A stretch of 39,431 nt of DNA from JABDDM01 sp038240295 (GTDB lineage Bacteria > Bacteroidota > Ignavibacteria > Palsa-1295), in the NCBI GenBank assembly GCA_038240295.1, contig JBBSDW010000008.1, positions 1 to 39,431 on the forward strand. The letters are read 5' to 3'. This document shows, one piece after another, positions 1 to 7,793 of this stretch; positions within the stretch are counted from its first letter, which is position 1, and the number at the start of each line of letters is the position of its first letter. Under the pieces are notes generated by a model, which was not told the DNA's origin, searched no databases, and saw nothing but the letters and a program-made list of their open reading frames with translations. The translations under genes were made by a program, and so were the position numbers.

Positions 1-1
1 C

Positions 2-118
2 TGGCTCGATGAGAAGCGTACGATGTTGGAATCGCTCACCACCATCAAGCGCGCCGGTGCTTCGATCATACTCACCTACTTTGCTCTTGCGGCTGCAGCA
101 GCGCTCAAGGGCGAATAA
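2..118 (+). CDS. hemB: Delta-aminolevulinic acid dehydratase (HemB), C-terminal fragment
   Basis: This is the last 38 codons and the TAA stop of a gene that begins before the window. The tail contains ESLTTIKRAGASIILTYFA, which matches the conserved C-terminus of porphobilinogen synthase, where the end of the barrel reads roughly E-x-L-x-x-IKRAGA-x-x-I-x-TYFA. HemB condenses two 5-aminolevulinate molecules into porphobilinogen in the cytoplasm. The next gene is hemL, 9 bases downstream on the same strand. HemL makes the HemB substrate, so the two are very likely co-transcribed. The catalytic lysines and metal-binding cysteines lie outside the window, so metal dependence cannot be judged. Confidence 0.85.
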   Translation, partial: WLDEKRTMLESLTTIKRAGASIILTYFALAAAAALKGE

Positions 119-127
119 TTTTATTCG

Positions 128-1411
128 ATGAATCACACAAAAAGTCAAGCGCTGTTCGCGCGTGCGTGCAAGTCTATTCCGGGCGGCGTGAATTCGCCGG
201 TTCGAGCATTCCGCTCTGTTGGCGGCGACCCTATCTTTATGACGCGCGCCGAAGGCTGCTACTTGTGGGACGCCGACGGCAATCGCTACATCGATTATGT
301 CGGCTCGTGGGGTCCGTTCATCCTTGGCCACGGTCATCCAGCGGTGATCGAAGCGATCGAACGTCAGGCCCGCATCGCAACAAGCTTTGGTGCGCCGTCT
401 GAACTCGAGATCGAGCTTGCGGAGTTGATCAAAAGCTTTCTGCCATCGATCGAGCTTATACGAATGGTGAGCTCCGGCACTGAAGCAACGATGACGGCCA
501 TTCGTCTCGCGCGCGGCTACACGTACCGTGATAAGATCATCAAGTTCGAAGGCTGCTATCACGGCCACGCCGATAGCTTTCTCATCAAAGCGGGCTCCGG
601 CGCACTGACGCTTGGCACTCCAAATTCTCCTGGGGTTACTGAAGGCACCGCTCGCGATACACTTAACGCTCGCTTTAATGATCTTCAGAGTGTCGAGGCT
701 TTGATCGATGCGAACAAGGATCAGATCGCTGCGATCATCATCGAGCCTGTCGCTGGCAATATGGGCGTTGTTGCTTCGACGCAAAACTTTTTGACTGGAC
801 TCCGCAAGCTTTGCGATACTAATGGTATCCTTCTAATCTTCGATGAAGTGATGTCAGGCTTTCGCGTTGCTCGCGGGAGTGCGCAGGAAATCTACAATAT
901 AAAGCCCGACCTAACAACGCTCGGCAAGATCATCGGCGGCGGACTTCCTGTTGGAGCGTTCGGAGGCAAGCGCGAGATCATGTCGCAGATCTCACCGCTC
1001 GGGCCGGTCTATCAGGCGGGTACGCTGAGCGGCAATCCGCTCGCAATGGCTGCTGGCATTGCGACGCTAAATGAACTTAAGGAGCAATCTTTTTACGACC
1101 AGCTCGAACGAGCTTCTGCGTCGCTGGAGGCCGGAACAAAGAAAAATCTTGAGGATGCTGGAATATCAGCCCAGCAGAACCGCGTTGGCTCGATGGCAAC
1201 GCTCTTCTTCACCGACGATCAAGTAACAGATTTCGAAAGCGCGACAACTTCGGACACCGAGCGTTACGCCAAATATTTTCGAGGGATGCTAACAAGAGGT
1301 GTCTACCTCGCGCCCTCTCAATACGAAGCTTACTTTATAAGTGTCGCGCACAACGATGCAATCATTGCAGAGACACTCGAAGCACAACGACAAAGTTTAC
1401 TGGAGGCGTAG
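128..1411 (+). CDS. hemL: Glutamate-1-semialdehyde 2,1-aminomutase
   Basis: This PLP enzyme converts glutamate-1-semialdehyde to 5-aminolevulinate, the last step of the tRNA-dependent C5 route to tetrapyrroles. The 427-residue length is usual for the family. The N-terminal GGVNSPVRAF signature (residues 19-28), the SSGTEA phosphate-binding turn (115-120), the GCYHGH stretch (142-147), the IFDEVMSGFR strand with the PLP-contacting Asp (237-246) and the TLGKIIGGG motif with the Schiff-base Lys267 are all present. The ATG lies 9 bases after the hemB stop, with no clear Shine-Dalgarno sequence, so translation probably relies on coupling or an A/T-rich leader. A perfect hairpin follows the stop directly. 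Confidence 0.97.
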   Translation: MNHTKSQALFARACKSIPGGVNSPVRAFRSVGGDPIFMTRAEGCYLWDADGNRYIDYVGSWGPFILGHGHPAVIEAIERQARIATSFGAPSELEIELAELIKSFLPSIELIRMVSSGTEATMTAIRLARGYTYRDKIIKFEGCYHGHADSFLIKAGSGALTLGTPNSPGVTEGTARDTLNARFNDLQSVEALIDANKDQIAAIIIEPVAGNMGVVASTQNFLTGLRKLCDTNGILLIFDEVMSGFRVARGSAQEIYNIKPDLTTLGKIIGGGLPVGAFGGKREIMSQISPLGPVYQAGTLSGNPLAMAAGIATLNELKEQSFYDQLERASASLEAGTKKNLEDAGISAQQNRVGSMATLFFTDDQVTDFESATTSDTERYAKYFRGMLTRGVYLAPSQYEAYFISVAHNDAIIAETLEAQRQSLLEA

Positions 1412-1430
1412 GGGCATCCGCAGGATGCCC
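1412..1430. terminator. Hairpin filling the gap between convergent genes
   Basis: GGGCATCC, a 3-base loop (GCA) and GGATGCCC form a perfect 8-bp stem. It begins at the base after the hemL stop and ends at the base before the stop of the opposing gene. There is no T-run on either side, so it is not a textbook intrinsic terminator. Its exact fit in a 19-base convergent gap suggests transcript-end formation or 3'-end protection for both genes. Confidence 0.5.
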
Positions 1431-2195
1431 TTAGGAGAGATGGATCACCTCGTGTATAACCTTGCGTAGCTCGGGATCAAGATATTGTTCGATGCCCTTA
1501 ATACGTGTTCCCAATTCCGTCTGCGGAATATCCGAACGTTCGAGCAGCATGATGAGGTAATGCTCCAGTGCATTCTTAGCCGCTCCAAAACCGGGATCAA
1601 CGGTAAGCGCCTGCTTATATAACTCAATCGGCTGCAACAGATCAAGTGGCTCGATACCGATCGTGAGGCCATAACGTTCATCTTCAGCGAGTAGAAAAAA
1701 AAGTAATGCCTGCCAGCTTTCGGTCTGACGTTGAAAGAGATCCACGCGCTCCTCATCCGAAAGCGTCAAACCAAGCGTCTGAGTAATGCGAAGCTTCACC
1801 TCCTCGAGTGCATCGAAAAAATAACTTGGAAAGGTCTCGTAGCGTTTGGAGAATTGCATTGCGTCCCGCTTTTTTGTTGCGGCGAGATGAATTTCAAAAT
1901 GCACATCACGATCGCCTATCGCGAGTTGTCCTGCGCAGACAATTTCGGCTCCGTACATTTCGCCTGCTTGCGTCATGTCCGAAAGCTTCGGCATCACGCT
2001 CGTGGCCGCCAGTGCAGGTTTTCCATCGCGATCGGTACCACGAGAAGAGAGATACTTCGCTTTGAGCCCATGCCCAGCACACGCCCGCTCCAGATCGGCA
2101 CCGATCAATCGCGCAACCTGCCTCGCAAGTTTTGCGGATACTTCGTCGCCTTCGGCAAGCGTTGCAAATGGGAGCAATAATACAGTTGGATTCAC
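1431..2195 (-). CDS. Hypothetical protein, possible TolB-N/FlgO-like fold with a TPR-like tail
   Basis: I do not recognise a named family for this 254-residue protein. It has no signal peptide. The opening (MNPTVLLLPFATLAEGDE) resembles the first strand of TolB-N/FlgO/CsgG-like domains, which begin with a hydrophobic strand ending in P-F. A later strand (GAEIVCAGQLAIGD, about residues 83-96) fits the G-A-D-x-V-x-x-G-x-L pattern of those folds. Near residues 190-210, ELYKQALTVDPGFGAA reads like a TPR helix pair. The start is GTG at 2193-2195, supported by an AAAGGA ribosome-binding site about 9 bases upstream, one of the few good Shine-Dalgarno sites here. The gene converges on hemL. A cytoplasmic sensor or assembly-factor role is only a guess. 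Confidence 0.7.
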   Translation of the reverse strand: MNPTVLLLPFATLAEGDEVSAKLARQVARLIGADLERACAGHGLKAKYLSSRGTDRDGKPALAATSVMPKLSDMTQAGEMYGAEIVCAGQLAIGDRDVHFEIHLAATKKRDAMQFSKRYETFPSYFFDALEEVKLRITQTLGLTLSDEERVDLFQRQTESWQALLFFLLAEDERYGLTIGIEPLDLLQPIELYKQALTVDPGFGAAKNALEHYLIMLLERSDIPQTELGTRIKGIEQYLDPELRKVIHEVIHLS

Positions 2196-2319
2196 GTTCT
2201 GTTTCCTTTCATGCGCACTTCAACATTCGCAAGCGCGAGTCCGTCCCGCGTGCTCTGTCCGTTGCGGTGTGTTGGAAGTGGATTACCGCCGATGCCAGAG
2301 AGGCTCACGGCTGCCTTTA

Positions 2320-2333
2320 GACCATCGATGGTC
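2320..2333. other. 14-bp perfect palindrome GACCATCGATGGTC
   Basis: The palindrome lies 2 bases beyond the stop of the minus-strand outer-membrane protein gene. As RNA it could fold as a 5-bp stem with a TCGA tetraloop. No T-run follows on the minus strand (the next bases read TAAAGGC), so it is at best a weak terminator. A protein-binding site is equally possible. Confidence 0.3.
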
Positions 2334-2335
2334 AC

Positions 2336-3016
2336 CTAAAACCACCCGATCTGCACGCCCGCCATGGTGCCGTAAGTGATCTGAATCTTATTGAAATTTG
2401 CGAACAGAGTCGCACTGAAGCCGAGGTAATGAGTGATCGCATAGCTTGCCTGCAGCTGCACGGGAAGTCCTACGCCATATTGATAGGAATTTTGAGGCAG
2501 CGTTGAATCGATTGGCGGAGGCGGACTGAAGCGAGAAAATCTTCTTGCGCGAACGTCATAGGTTACAAATCCAAGTCCTGCTGAAGCGGTCACCCAAAAG
2601 TTGGTTGCTCCTTTAGAGAAATATCCGAAGTCATACCCGTCCCAGCCGTATCCATAAAGGAGATCGCCTTCGATCCAGGTTTTGCGAATTCGGTTTGTGC
2701 TGTTGCTTGAAAGAAACCCGCCTGTGAGCACGTCGTGACCAACCTGATACGAACCGAACATCGCAAATACGGAAGGCGCATCGTTGATCAAACCGGCATT
2801 GAGGCCAAAGCTGCCGGTCACCCGGTAAAAATTATTCTTAAATCTCTGATGCGGAGCCACGCCCTGCGTCGTCGTGACAGTACGCCCGCCAAGTACATCG
2901 ACGCCGCCGACCTCGTCGATCGGTCCATCCTGAGCAAAGCCTGAGAGCGGCACTAGGATAACGAGAGTCATGACAAGACCAAGAAAACGAAAAAGCTTCG
3001 ATTGAATTTTCTTCAC
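2336..3016 (-). CDS. Putative outer-membrane beta-barrel protein
   Basis: The 226-residue protein has a clear Sec signal peptide: MKKIQSKLFRFLG with basic residues, a hydrophobic core (LVMTLVILVPLSG) and likely cleavage after GFA, before QDG. The mature part is rich in alternating aromatic and polar residues (GYGWDGYDFGYF, FWVTASAGLGF, QLQASYAITHYLGFSATLFANF) and ends in aromatic Phe (IGWF), as expected for a small barrel inserted by BamA. A proline-rich loop (SPPPP) lies around residue 165. There is no T9SS sorting domain. It is divergent from the M16 peptidase operon across a 257-base spacer. Function is unknown; family assignment rests on architecture only. Confidence 0.75.
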   Translation of the reverse strand: MKKIQSKLFRFLGLVMTLVILVPLSGFAQDGPIDEVGGVDVLGGRTVTTTQGVAPHQRFKNNFYRVTGSFGLNAGLINDAPSVFAMFGSYQVGHDVLTGGFLSSNSTNRIRKTWIEGDLLYGYGWDGYDFGYFSKGATNFWVTASAGLGFVTYDVRARRFSRFSPPPPIDSTLPQNSYQYGVGLPVQLQASYAITHYLGFSATLFANFNKIQITYGTMAGVQIGWF

Positions 3017-3231
3017 AGAATATGCTCACCCGAAATGACCGACCGCCACGTGACTCCAGTATGGACACAGAACGTCCGCAATTATCACTCTTCAACACTG
3101 GTGCGGGTGACAAAATCGTGCCATCGGTCATTGTTCCGTAGAAGTCGGGCGCAAGCGATTTTAGGCTACGAAAAGCAGGTGTCAGAGCGTCATTACTATA
3201 GTCCCTCCGCAACAACTCCCCATTCCTCCCG

Positions 3232-3239
3232 TACTTTTG
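3232..3239 (+). promoter_or_regulatory. Candidate Bacteroidota-type -7 element (TACTTTTG)
   Basis: TACTTTTG fits the TAnnTTTG -7 consensus known for the primary sigma factor of Bacteroidota. It lies 35 bases before the M16 peptidase ATG, which would give a leader of about 25-30 bases. I do not see a convincing TTG -33 element at the right distance, so confidence is limited. Confidence 0.35.
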
Positions 3240-3273
3240 CATTTCATTCACCCTCGTCACTGATGCAATTTCA

Positions 3274-4671
3274 ATGAAGAACCGGTTCAGTTTAGTTATT
3301 CTGCTCGTTTCGTTTGGAGTCTTCTTTTGTGGAGCTTTCGGAAACCTGCATGCCCAATCGGGAAGGGCACGCTCTGCTGACGATCCTTTCTGGGTCAAAA
3401 CGCTTCCCAACGGGCTCCAGATCGTGGTCGTCGTAAATCATCTCTATCCGATCGCGACGGTCGATTATGTAGCGAAGAACGGCTCGTACACGGAGTCCGA
3501 CGAGTTTGCGGGACTCAGTCACCTCTACGAGCACATGTTCTTTAAGAAGAATCGTGTGATGTCGAGTGAGGACGAATTCAACGAACGCAACCGCGAACTT
3601 GGGATGTCGAACAACGCATCGACCCACGAAGAAATGGTCGAGTATCACTTTACGATGCCGGCGGAAAATTTGAAGAAGGGCATCGAGTTCATGTCGAATG
3701 CGATCGTTGCTCCGGCGTTCGACTCAGGGGATATCGAACGCGAGCGCGAAGTTGTGCTTGGCGAATTCGATCGGGATGAAGCCGATCCAGGCTTCGCACT
3801 TTCGCGTGCGGTCGATAGTGCGATGTGGGGTAACAATCTCGTTCGCAAGGAGCCACTTGGCCAGCGGCCGGTGATCAAATCGGCAACACCGCCAAAGATG
3901 TTCGCGATCGAGCATAAATTTTACATTCCGAACAATTCGGCGCTGCTTGTTTCGGGCGATGTAAATCCCGACGAAGTCTACAAGTTTGCGCAGGAGTATC
4001 TCGGCAACTGGAAGCGAGGACCTGTACCATTTCCCACGTATACACCGCCCAACTTCGCACCGTTGCAGAAGCAGTTGATCGTTCGCGAGACTCCGGGTGT
4101 ACCCACGATCACGATCAGTTTCAACTACTTCGGACCAAGCATCGGCAAGGATAATAAGAACACCTACGCCGCGGATCTCTTCTCCACGATCGTGACCAAC
4201 TCGACTTCCAAACTCTACCAGGCGCTGCTCGATCCCGGCCTTGCGCTCAATATGAATATGAGTTACTACACGCAGCAAAACGTCGGACCGGTTTCGCTCT
4301 CGCTCGAAACGACGGTGGACAAGGCGAAAGAAGCCATCAAGAAGGTCAACGAGCAAATGACACTCTGGACATCGCCCGATTACTTCAGCGATCAGGAGCT
4401 TGAGAATGCGAAGGAGAAACTGGCGATCCAGAGGCTTTACGATCAGGAAAACCCAACGAATTTTATAACTGGCACCGGCGCCTTCACCTGGGCCGTAACC
4501 GGCATAGAATATTACAAGAACTATGTCAAGAACGTGAAAGCGCTGACGTGGGTGGACATCAAGCAGTATCTCAACAAATATCTCATCGGGCAGCCTTATG
4601 TGCTTGCGATCGGTGGCAGCCGTGAGAATCTCGACAAACTCAACTTCAAGCCAACGGAGGTCCTCCAATGA
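3274..4671 (+). CDS. M16 family zinc metallopeptidase, catalytic member
   Basis: This 465-residue secreted protease has the inverted zinc motif H83-L-Y-E86-H87 (HLYEH, the HxxEH motif). The third zinc ligand is expected at Glu164 in VLGEF, 77 residues after His87, the pitrilysin spacing. A signal peptide (MKNRFSLVILLVSFGVFF, cleavage near LHAQ) sends it to the periplasm, where M16B enzymes degrade peptides or process proteins. The N-terminal M16 domain covers about residues 40-190 and the C-terminal M16_C domain about 200-400. The stop overlaps the ATG of the next gene (ATGA at 4668-4671). That next gene encodes a non-catalytic M16 homologue, so a heterodimer like mitochondrial MPP is likely. 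Confidence 0.95.
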   Translation: MKNRFSLVILLVSFGVFFCGAFGNLHAQSGRARSADDPFWVKTLPNGLQIVVVVNHLYPIATVDYVAKNGSYTESDEFAGLSHLYEHMFFKKNRVMSSEDEFNERNRELGMSNNASTHEEMVEYHFTMPAENLKKGIEFMSNAIVAPAFDSGDIEREREVVLGEFDRDEADPGFALSRAVDSAMWGNNLVRKEPLGQRPVIKSATPPKMFAIEHKFYIPNNSALLVSGDVNPDEVYKFAQEYLGNWKRGPVPFPTYTPPNFAPLQKQLIVRETPGVPTITISFNYFGPSIGKDNKNTYAADLFSTIVTNSTSKLYQALLDPGLALNMNMSYYTQQNVGPVSLSLETTVDKAKEAIKKVNEQMTLWTSPDYFSDQELENAKEKLAIQRLYDQENPTNFITGTGAFTWAVTGIEYYKNYVKNVKALTWVDIKQYLNKYLIGQPYVLAIGGSRENLDKLNFKPTEVLQ

Positions 4672-6005
4672 ACCATTCAATCTTCATTAGGTCTCATGCA
4701 TTCTGGAGCGTTCTCTTTTGCGCGGCAGCAGTTCTTCTTTGCGCCACCGTGGTTTATTCCGAAGCGAGTGCGCAGGTTGAAGATTTCTCGGTCGATGGCA
4801 TTCACGTACTTCTTGAACCGACCAAAGCGAATCAGATCGTCTCGGTTGTCGTCGGGCTTGAGGGTGGCTTTGGCCGAGGCGAGACAGCGAACCCGGCGCT
4901 ACCAAATATGATGGCAGCCGTCACAACTTCGAGTGGCAGCGAGCAATATTCGAAAGCGCAATACCGCGAAGCACTCTCACGGCTTGTTAGCTCGATCGAT
5001 GCGGGTGTCAGCCGTTTCGATGCACAGTTCTTGCTTTCATGCGTGAAACCGAAACTTGCTGAATCCTGGAAGATCTTTACCAGCGTTTTGAGAAATCCGT
5101 TGTACGACACCGACGAACTCTCGAGGCTCAAGGTACAGGCGGTCTCCGATATCGTGGGCAGGCATGCCGATCCGGAAGGCTCAACACGATTCACAATCGA
5201 TAGCATCTGGTCGCAGGGCGTTACGGCGTGGCGCCCGGCGCAGGTTGACGATGTGAATGCCATCACCGTGGCTCAGATGAAAGCGTATCACGATAAGGAG
5301 TTGGAGCGTTCTCGCATGACGATCGTCATCGTTGGTGATGTGAGCCGTCCGGAGATAACGACAATGATCCACCGCGATCTTGCGACCCTTCCTGTCGGCA
5401 CTTTTGTACGCTCGGCCTACCCGCTCGTTTCGGGAACAACAGGCACCGATCTCGTAGTAGATAACCGCGTGGTGCCTACGGCCTATATCTATGGAAGATA
5501 TCTCGCACCGTCAAAACGTGACGCCGCATATTGGCCGATCATGATGGGATCGATGGTACTTGACGATCGTCTCTACGAGGAAGTTCGAACGAAGCGAAAC
5601 CTGAGCTACTCACCGCACTCGGTGATCCGGGGCAGTGCAGGCAAATATTACGGTCAGGTAAGCGTGTCGACAACCACCCCCGACTCGACGATCCACGTTA
5701 TTACGCGTGAACTCGGCAAAATACGCACCGATGGAATCACAGCCAAAGAGCTGAAGGATCGACGCGCGGAGTTCATCACTGAATATTACATGTCGCAGCA
5801 ATCGAACATCGCAGTGGCCGAACGGCTTTACAGTTCGCTCCTTGAAACGGGAGATTGGCACGGCGCGACCGATGTTATTAAGTCGATGAATGGAGTCACG
5901 ACAGCAGATGTTCAAAGTGCGATGCACAACTATCTGCATGACATTTACTGGGTCGCGGTGGGCGATCGTTCAAAGATGACACGCGCCGACTTTATGTTCC
6001 ATTGA
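4668..6005 (+). CDS. M16-like protein lacking the zinc motif (non-catalytic partner)
   Basis: The 445-residue protein has a signal peptide (hydrophobic stretch FWSVLFCAAAVLLCATVVY, cleavage near ASAQ) and the M16 fold. It shows FGRGETANPALPNMMA where active enzymes carry HxxEH, and no HxxEH occurs elsewhere. The RTKRNLSYSPHSVIRG segment (about residues 308-323) corresponds to the R...Y substrate-binding pair of the inactive subunit in MPP-alpha and other M16B heterodimers. The four-base ATGA overlap with the upstream catalytic gene predicts coupled, stoichiometric translation. The stop overlaps the next start by one base (TGATG). It most likely forms the substrate-holding half of a periplasmic dimer. 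Confidence 0.9.
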   Translation: MNHSIFIRSHAFWSVLFCAAAVLLCATVVYSEASAQVEDFSVDGIHVLLEPTKANQIVSVVVGLEGGFGRGETANPALPNMMAAVTTSSGSEQYSKAQYREALSRLVSSIDAGVSRFDAQFLLSCVKPKLAESWKIFTSVLRNPLYDTDELSRLKVQAVSDIVGRHADPEGSTRFTIDSIWSQGVTAWRPAQVDDVNAITVAQMKAYHDKELERSRMTIVIVGDVSRPEITTMIHRDLATLPVGTFVRSAYPLVSGTTGTDLVVDNRVVPTAYIYGRYLAPSKRDAAYWPIMMGSMVLDDRLYEEVRTKRNLSYSPHSVIRGSAGKYYGQVSVSTTTPDSTIHVITRELGKIRTDGITAKELKDRRAEFITEYYMSQQSNIAVAERLYSSLLETGDWHGATDVIKSMNGVTTADVQSAMHNYLHDIYWVAVGDRSKMTRADFMFH

Positions 6006-6481
6006 TGCGCAGCCAAACTTCTTTGTCGGGATTCCGTAACTATGTGTGGCCAAGCGTTATGCTCGGCCTCCTCGCGTTCGTACTCGCAAATGGCTGTTCG
6101 AGCAAAGTGATCTCGAAACGCGTTCATTATGATGTCGCGCGTGTCGATACGATCCACGGCGTTTCCTATCCTTACTCCTTTACGCGGGCGACCGATCTTC
6201 GGACTGCCGGACTCTACGAGGCCGCAGCTTATGACTATGTCATGCTCTATCCCGATTTTAAGGATAGCGTTGTCCACGCAATGCTCAGCATGGATCAGGA
6301 ACTCCAGGCGGTCCATGACTCGAACACCGCAATCTGGTACTTGAAGCAATCGGTCGGCGGGGAAGCCATGCACGACCCCGACGTTTGGCACGATGGCAAA
6401 CTCGATCAGAAGGCGATCCAAAAGCGGTATGAATATGTCGATGCGCTTCTCTATGACCTTCGGCAGTACGGAGTGAAGTGA
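6005..6481 (+). CDS. Putative lipoprotein, third gene of the M16 operon
   Basis: The start is ATG at 6005-6007, sharing one base with the preceding TGA. An in-frame TTG lies one codon earlier but is less likely. The N-terminus has a hydrophobic span (VWPSVMLGLLAFVLANG) followed by CSS, consistent with signal peptidase II cleavage at Cys31 (A-N-G-C, a somewhat atypical lipobox). The mature 128 residues include an YEAAAYDYVMLYPDF stretch and a run of charged helices near the C-terminus, and resemble no family I can name. Coupling to the two M16 genes suggests an envelope-anchored accessory or adaptor for the protease pair. This is inferred from context only. Confidence 0.7.
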   Translation: MRSQTSLSGFRNYVWPSVMLGLLAFVLANGCSSKVISKRVHYDVARVDTIHGVSYPYSFTRATDLRTAGLYEAAAYDYVMLYPDFKDSVVHAMLSMDQELQAVHDSNTAIWYLKQSVGGEAMHDPDVWHDGKLDQKAIQKRYEYVDALLYDLRQYGVK

Positions 6482-6513
6482 GGATCTGAAAACCGGTCTT
6501 AGAAAAAAGTCAT

Positions 6514-6545
6514 AAAAAAAGGCCCGCCGATCGGCGAGCCTTTTT
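6514..6545. terminator. Bidirectional intrinsic terminator
   Basis: A run of seven A is followed by GGC-C-CGCCG, AT, CGGCG-A-GCC and five T. The stem is 5+3 bp around one C/A mismatch. The A-tract on the left and T-tract on the right make it functional on both strands. It lies between the end of the M16 operon (+) and the end of the sigma factor gene (-), so it should terminate both. Confidence 0.85.
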
Positions 6546-6562
6546 CATAGAATTTCGGGCGC

Positions 6563-7252
6563 TTACATCGTCCCATTTTGTTCAGCAGTCGGCATATCGG
6601 CCTCAGCGCCTTCAAGCAATTCTTCGCCTGGTGCGCCGGTCTTGCGATGACGTTCTTCTTCCACATTATAGCCGCGGACACGTGCGTATTCGATCAGCTT
6701 GTTACGAAGCAGCTTTCGGCCCCGATGCAAGCGAGAACGGACAGTCCCTATTGGGCAGTCGACGAACTCGGCGATCTCTTCGTACGTGAAGCCTTCGATG
6801 TCGCAAAGGATGACGACGGTTCGGAAATCTTCGGGCAGCGATTCGACCGCGCGCGTAAGATCATCGTCGAGCAAATTACGATAAAGCCGTGCCTCCATGT
6901 CGTTCGGATCGGTATATTCCGAGCGAATGGTGTTGTAGAAATTCTGGATGTCCTCGTAATCGACTTTATCGGGCTCTTTGCTCTCCTTGCGATAAATGTT
7001 GATATACGAATTCTTCATGATCCGGAAAAGCCATGCTTTGCAATTGGTACCGGGCTCAAATTTGTCCCAGAACCGGTAGGCCTTCATGTAGGTCTCCTGC
7101 AACAGATCATTGGCATCGTCAGGATCGCCCGTCATGCGCAACGCGAAATTATAAAGCGCGTTGATATGCGGCATTGCCTCGCGTTCAAAATCGCGATGGC
7201 GGTCCCGTACTCCCTTCTCGTCTAACTGGTTTAGTGTTAATCCGTAACTCAC
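6563..7252 (-). CDS. ECF sigma factor, SigR/SigH-like
   Basis: This 229-residue sigma-70 family protein has region 2 at about residues 23-95, with DANDLLQETYMKAYRFWDKF and NCKAWLFRIMKNSYINIYRK. Region 4 lies at about 140-190, with LPEDFRTVVILCDIEGFTYEEIA and the recognition helix near GTVRSRLHRGRKLLR. The FEREAMPHINALYNFALRMT start strongly recalls the SigR/SigH (ECF12) group, which in actinobacteria responds to thiol oxidation through a zinc anti-sigma factor. The GTG start (7250-7252) has an AAGGGG site 8 bases upstream. The C-terminus carries an acidic tail of about 35 residues beyond the usual end. No anti-sigma gene lies on either side. It ends at the bidirectional terminator. Confidence 0.93.
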   Translation of the reverse strand: MSYGLTLNQLDEKGVRDRHRDFEREAMPHINALYNFALRMTGDPDDANDLLQETYMKAYRFWDKFEPGTNCKAWLFRIMKNSYINIYRKESKEPDKVDYEDIQNFYNTIRSEYTDPNDMEARLYRNLLDDDLTRAVESLPEDFRTVVILCDIEGFTYEEIAEFVDCPIGTVRSRLHRGRKLLRNKLIEYARVRGYNVEEERHRKTGAPGEELLEGAEADMPTAEQNGTM

Positions 7253-7793
7253 TTTTCTTGCCCCTTCTTTACTTAACTTTTAACCTTGCCCTCAATAAAC
7301 TTTGCCGGAATCCCCTGCCGCTATCCATATGCCACTCCGATTGCCCGTTCAAGCGCCTCTTTTCAAGCGCCTCTTACTAAATACGCAAATGGGCGGCTGA
7401 TGGACTCAAAAAATCCCCAAAATGACCCACCCAGTCTCGAAAACCGTGGGATTCTTTCTGGAATTGAGGATTGTTGTCTTGGGCTATCCCGAACATGTTC
7501 TCCATCCATTCCCGACGGGCAAAAGTACGAAATTTTTCGACCAACTCCAAGAAATCCGGTTCATTTCTTCGAAGTACTTCCCTGGAGCAAAACTCTGCAA
7601 CCCCCGAATGCCACTCTTCGACTCGTATAGACGGAAATAATCAACAATTGTTTCGACGGACGTATTTTTCGGAACCACCCATAGGATTCTGCTAATATTA
7701 AGACACGGGCGTCCCCTCGTTTACTTCACTCGAGGCGCTCAATGAGCGAATATTCATGCACAACGATTGCTTACTTCGGCAGGAGATGAGATA
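7253..7793. other. 541-base stretch without a convincing gene
   Basis: The stretch separates the sigma factor gene (reading away to the left) from the small membrane protein gene whose stop is at 7794. It should hold the sigma factor promoter, but I see no clear TAnnTTTG on the minus strand. It contains a perfect 14-bp tandem repeat. A 64-codon minus-strand frame at 7484-7678 with GTG start has no ribosome-binding site. Its codons (AGA, CGG, GGG, GGA) are unlike those of the neighbours, so it may be a decayed fragment. The base composition is visibly more AT-rich than the flanking genes. Confidence 0.5.
7348..7375. repeat. Perfect 14-bp tandem duplication
   Basis: TTCAAGCGCCTCTT occurs twice back to back (7348-7361 and 7362-7375), about 100 bases upstream of the sigma factor start. 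It could be a slippage product or a pair of binding sites. Nothing in the flanks decides between these. Confidence 0.85.

Noticed and set aside
3724..4680. Minus-strand frame of 318 codons opposite the M16 peptidase gene
   Set aside because: It is a shadow of the peptidase reading frame with Arg/Leu-rich, non-protein-like composition.
7484..7678. 64-codon minus-strand frame in the gap after the sigma factor gene
   Set aside because: GTG start without a ribosome-binding site and codon use unlike neighbours; too weak for a gene, though mentioned as a possible fragment.
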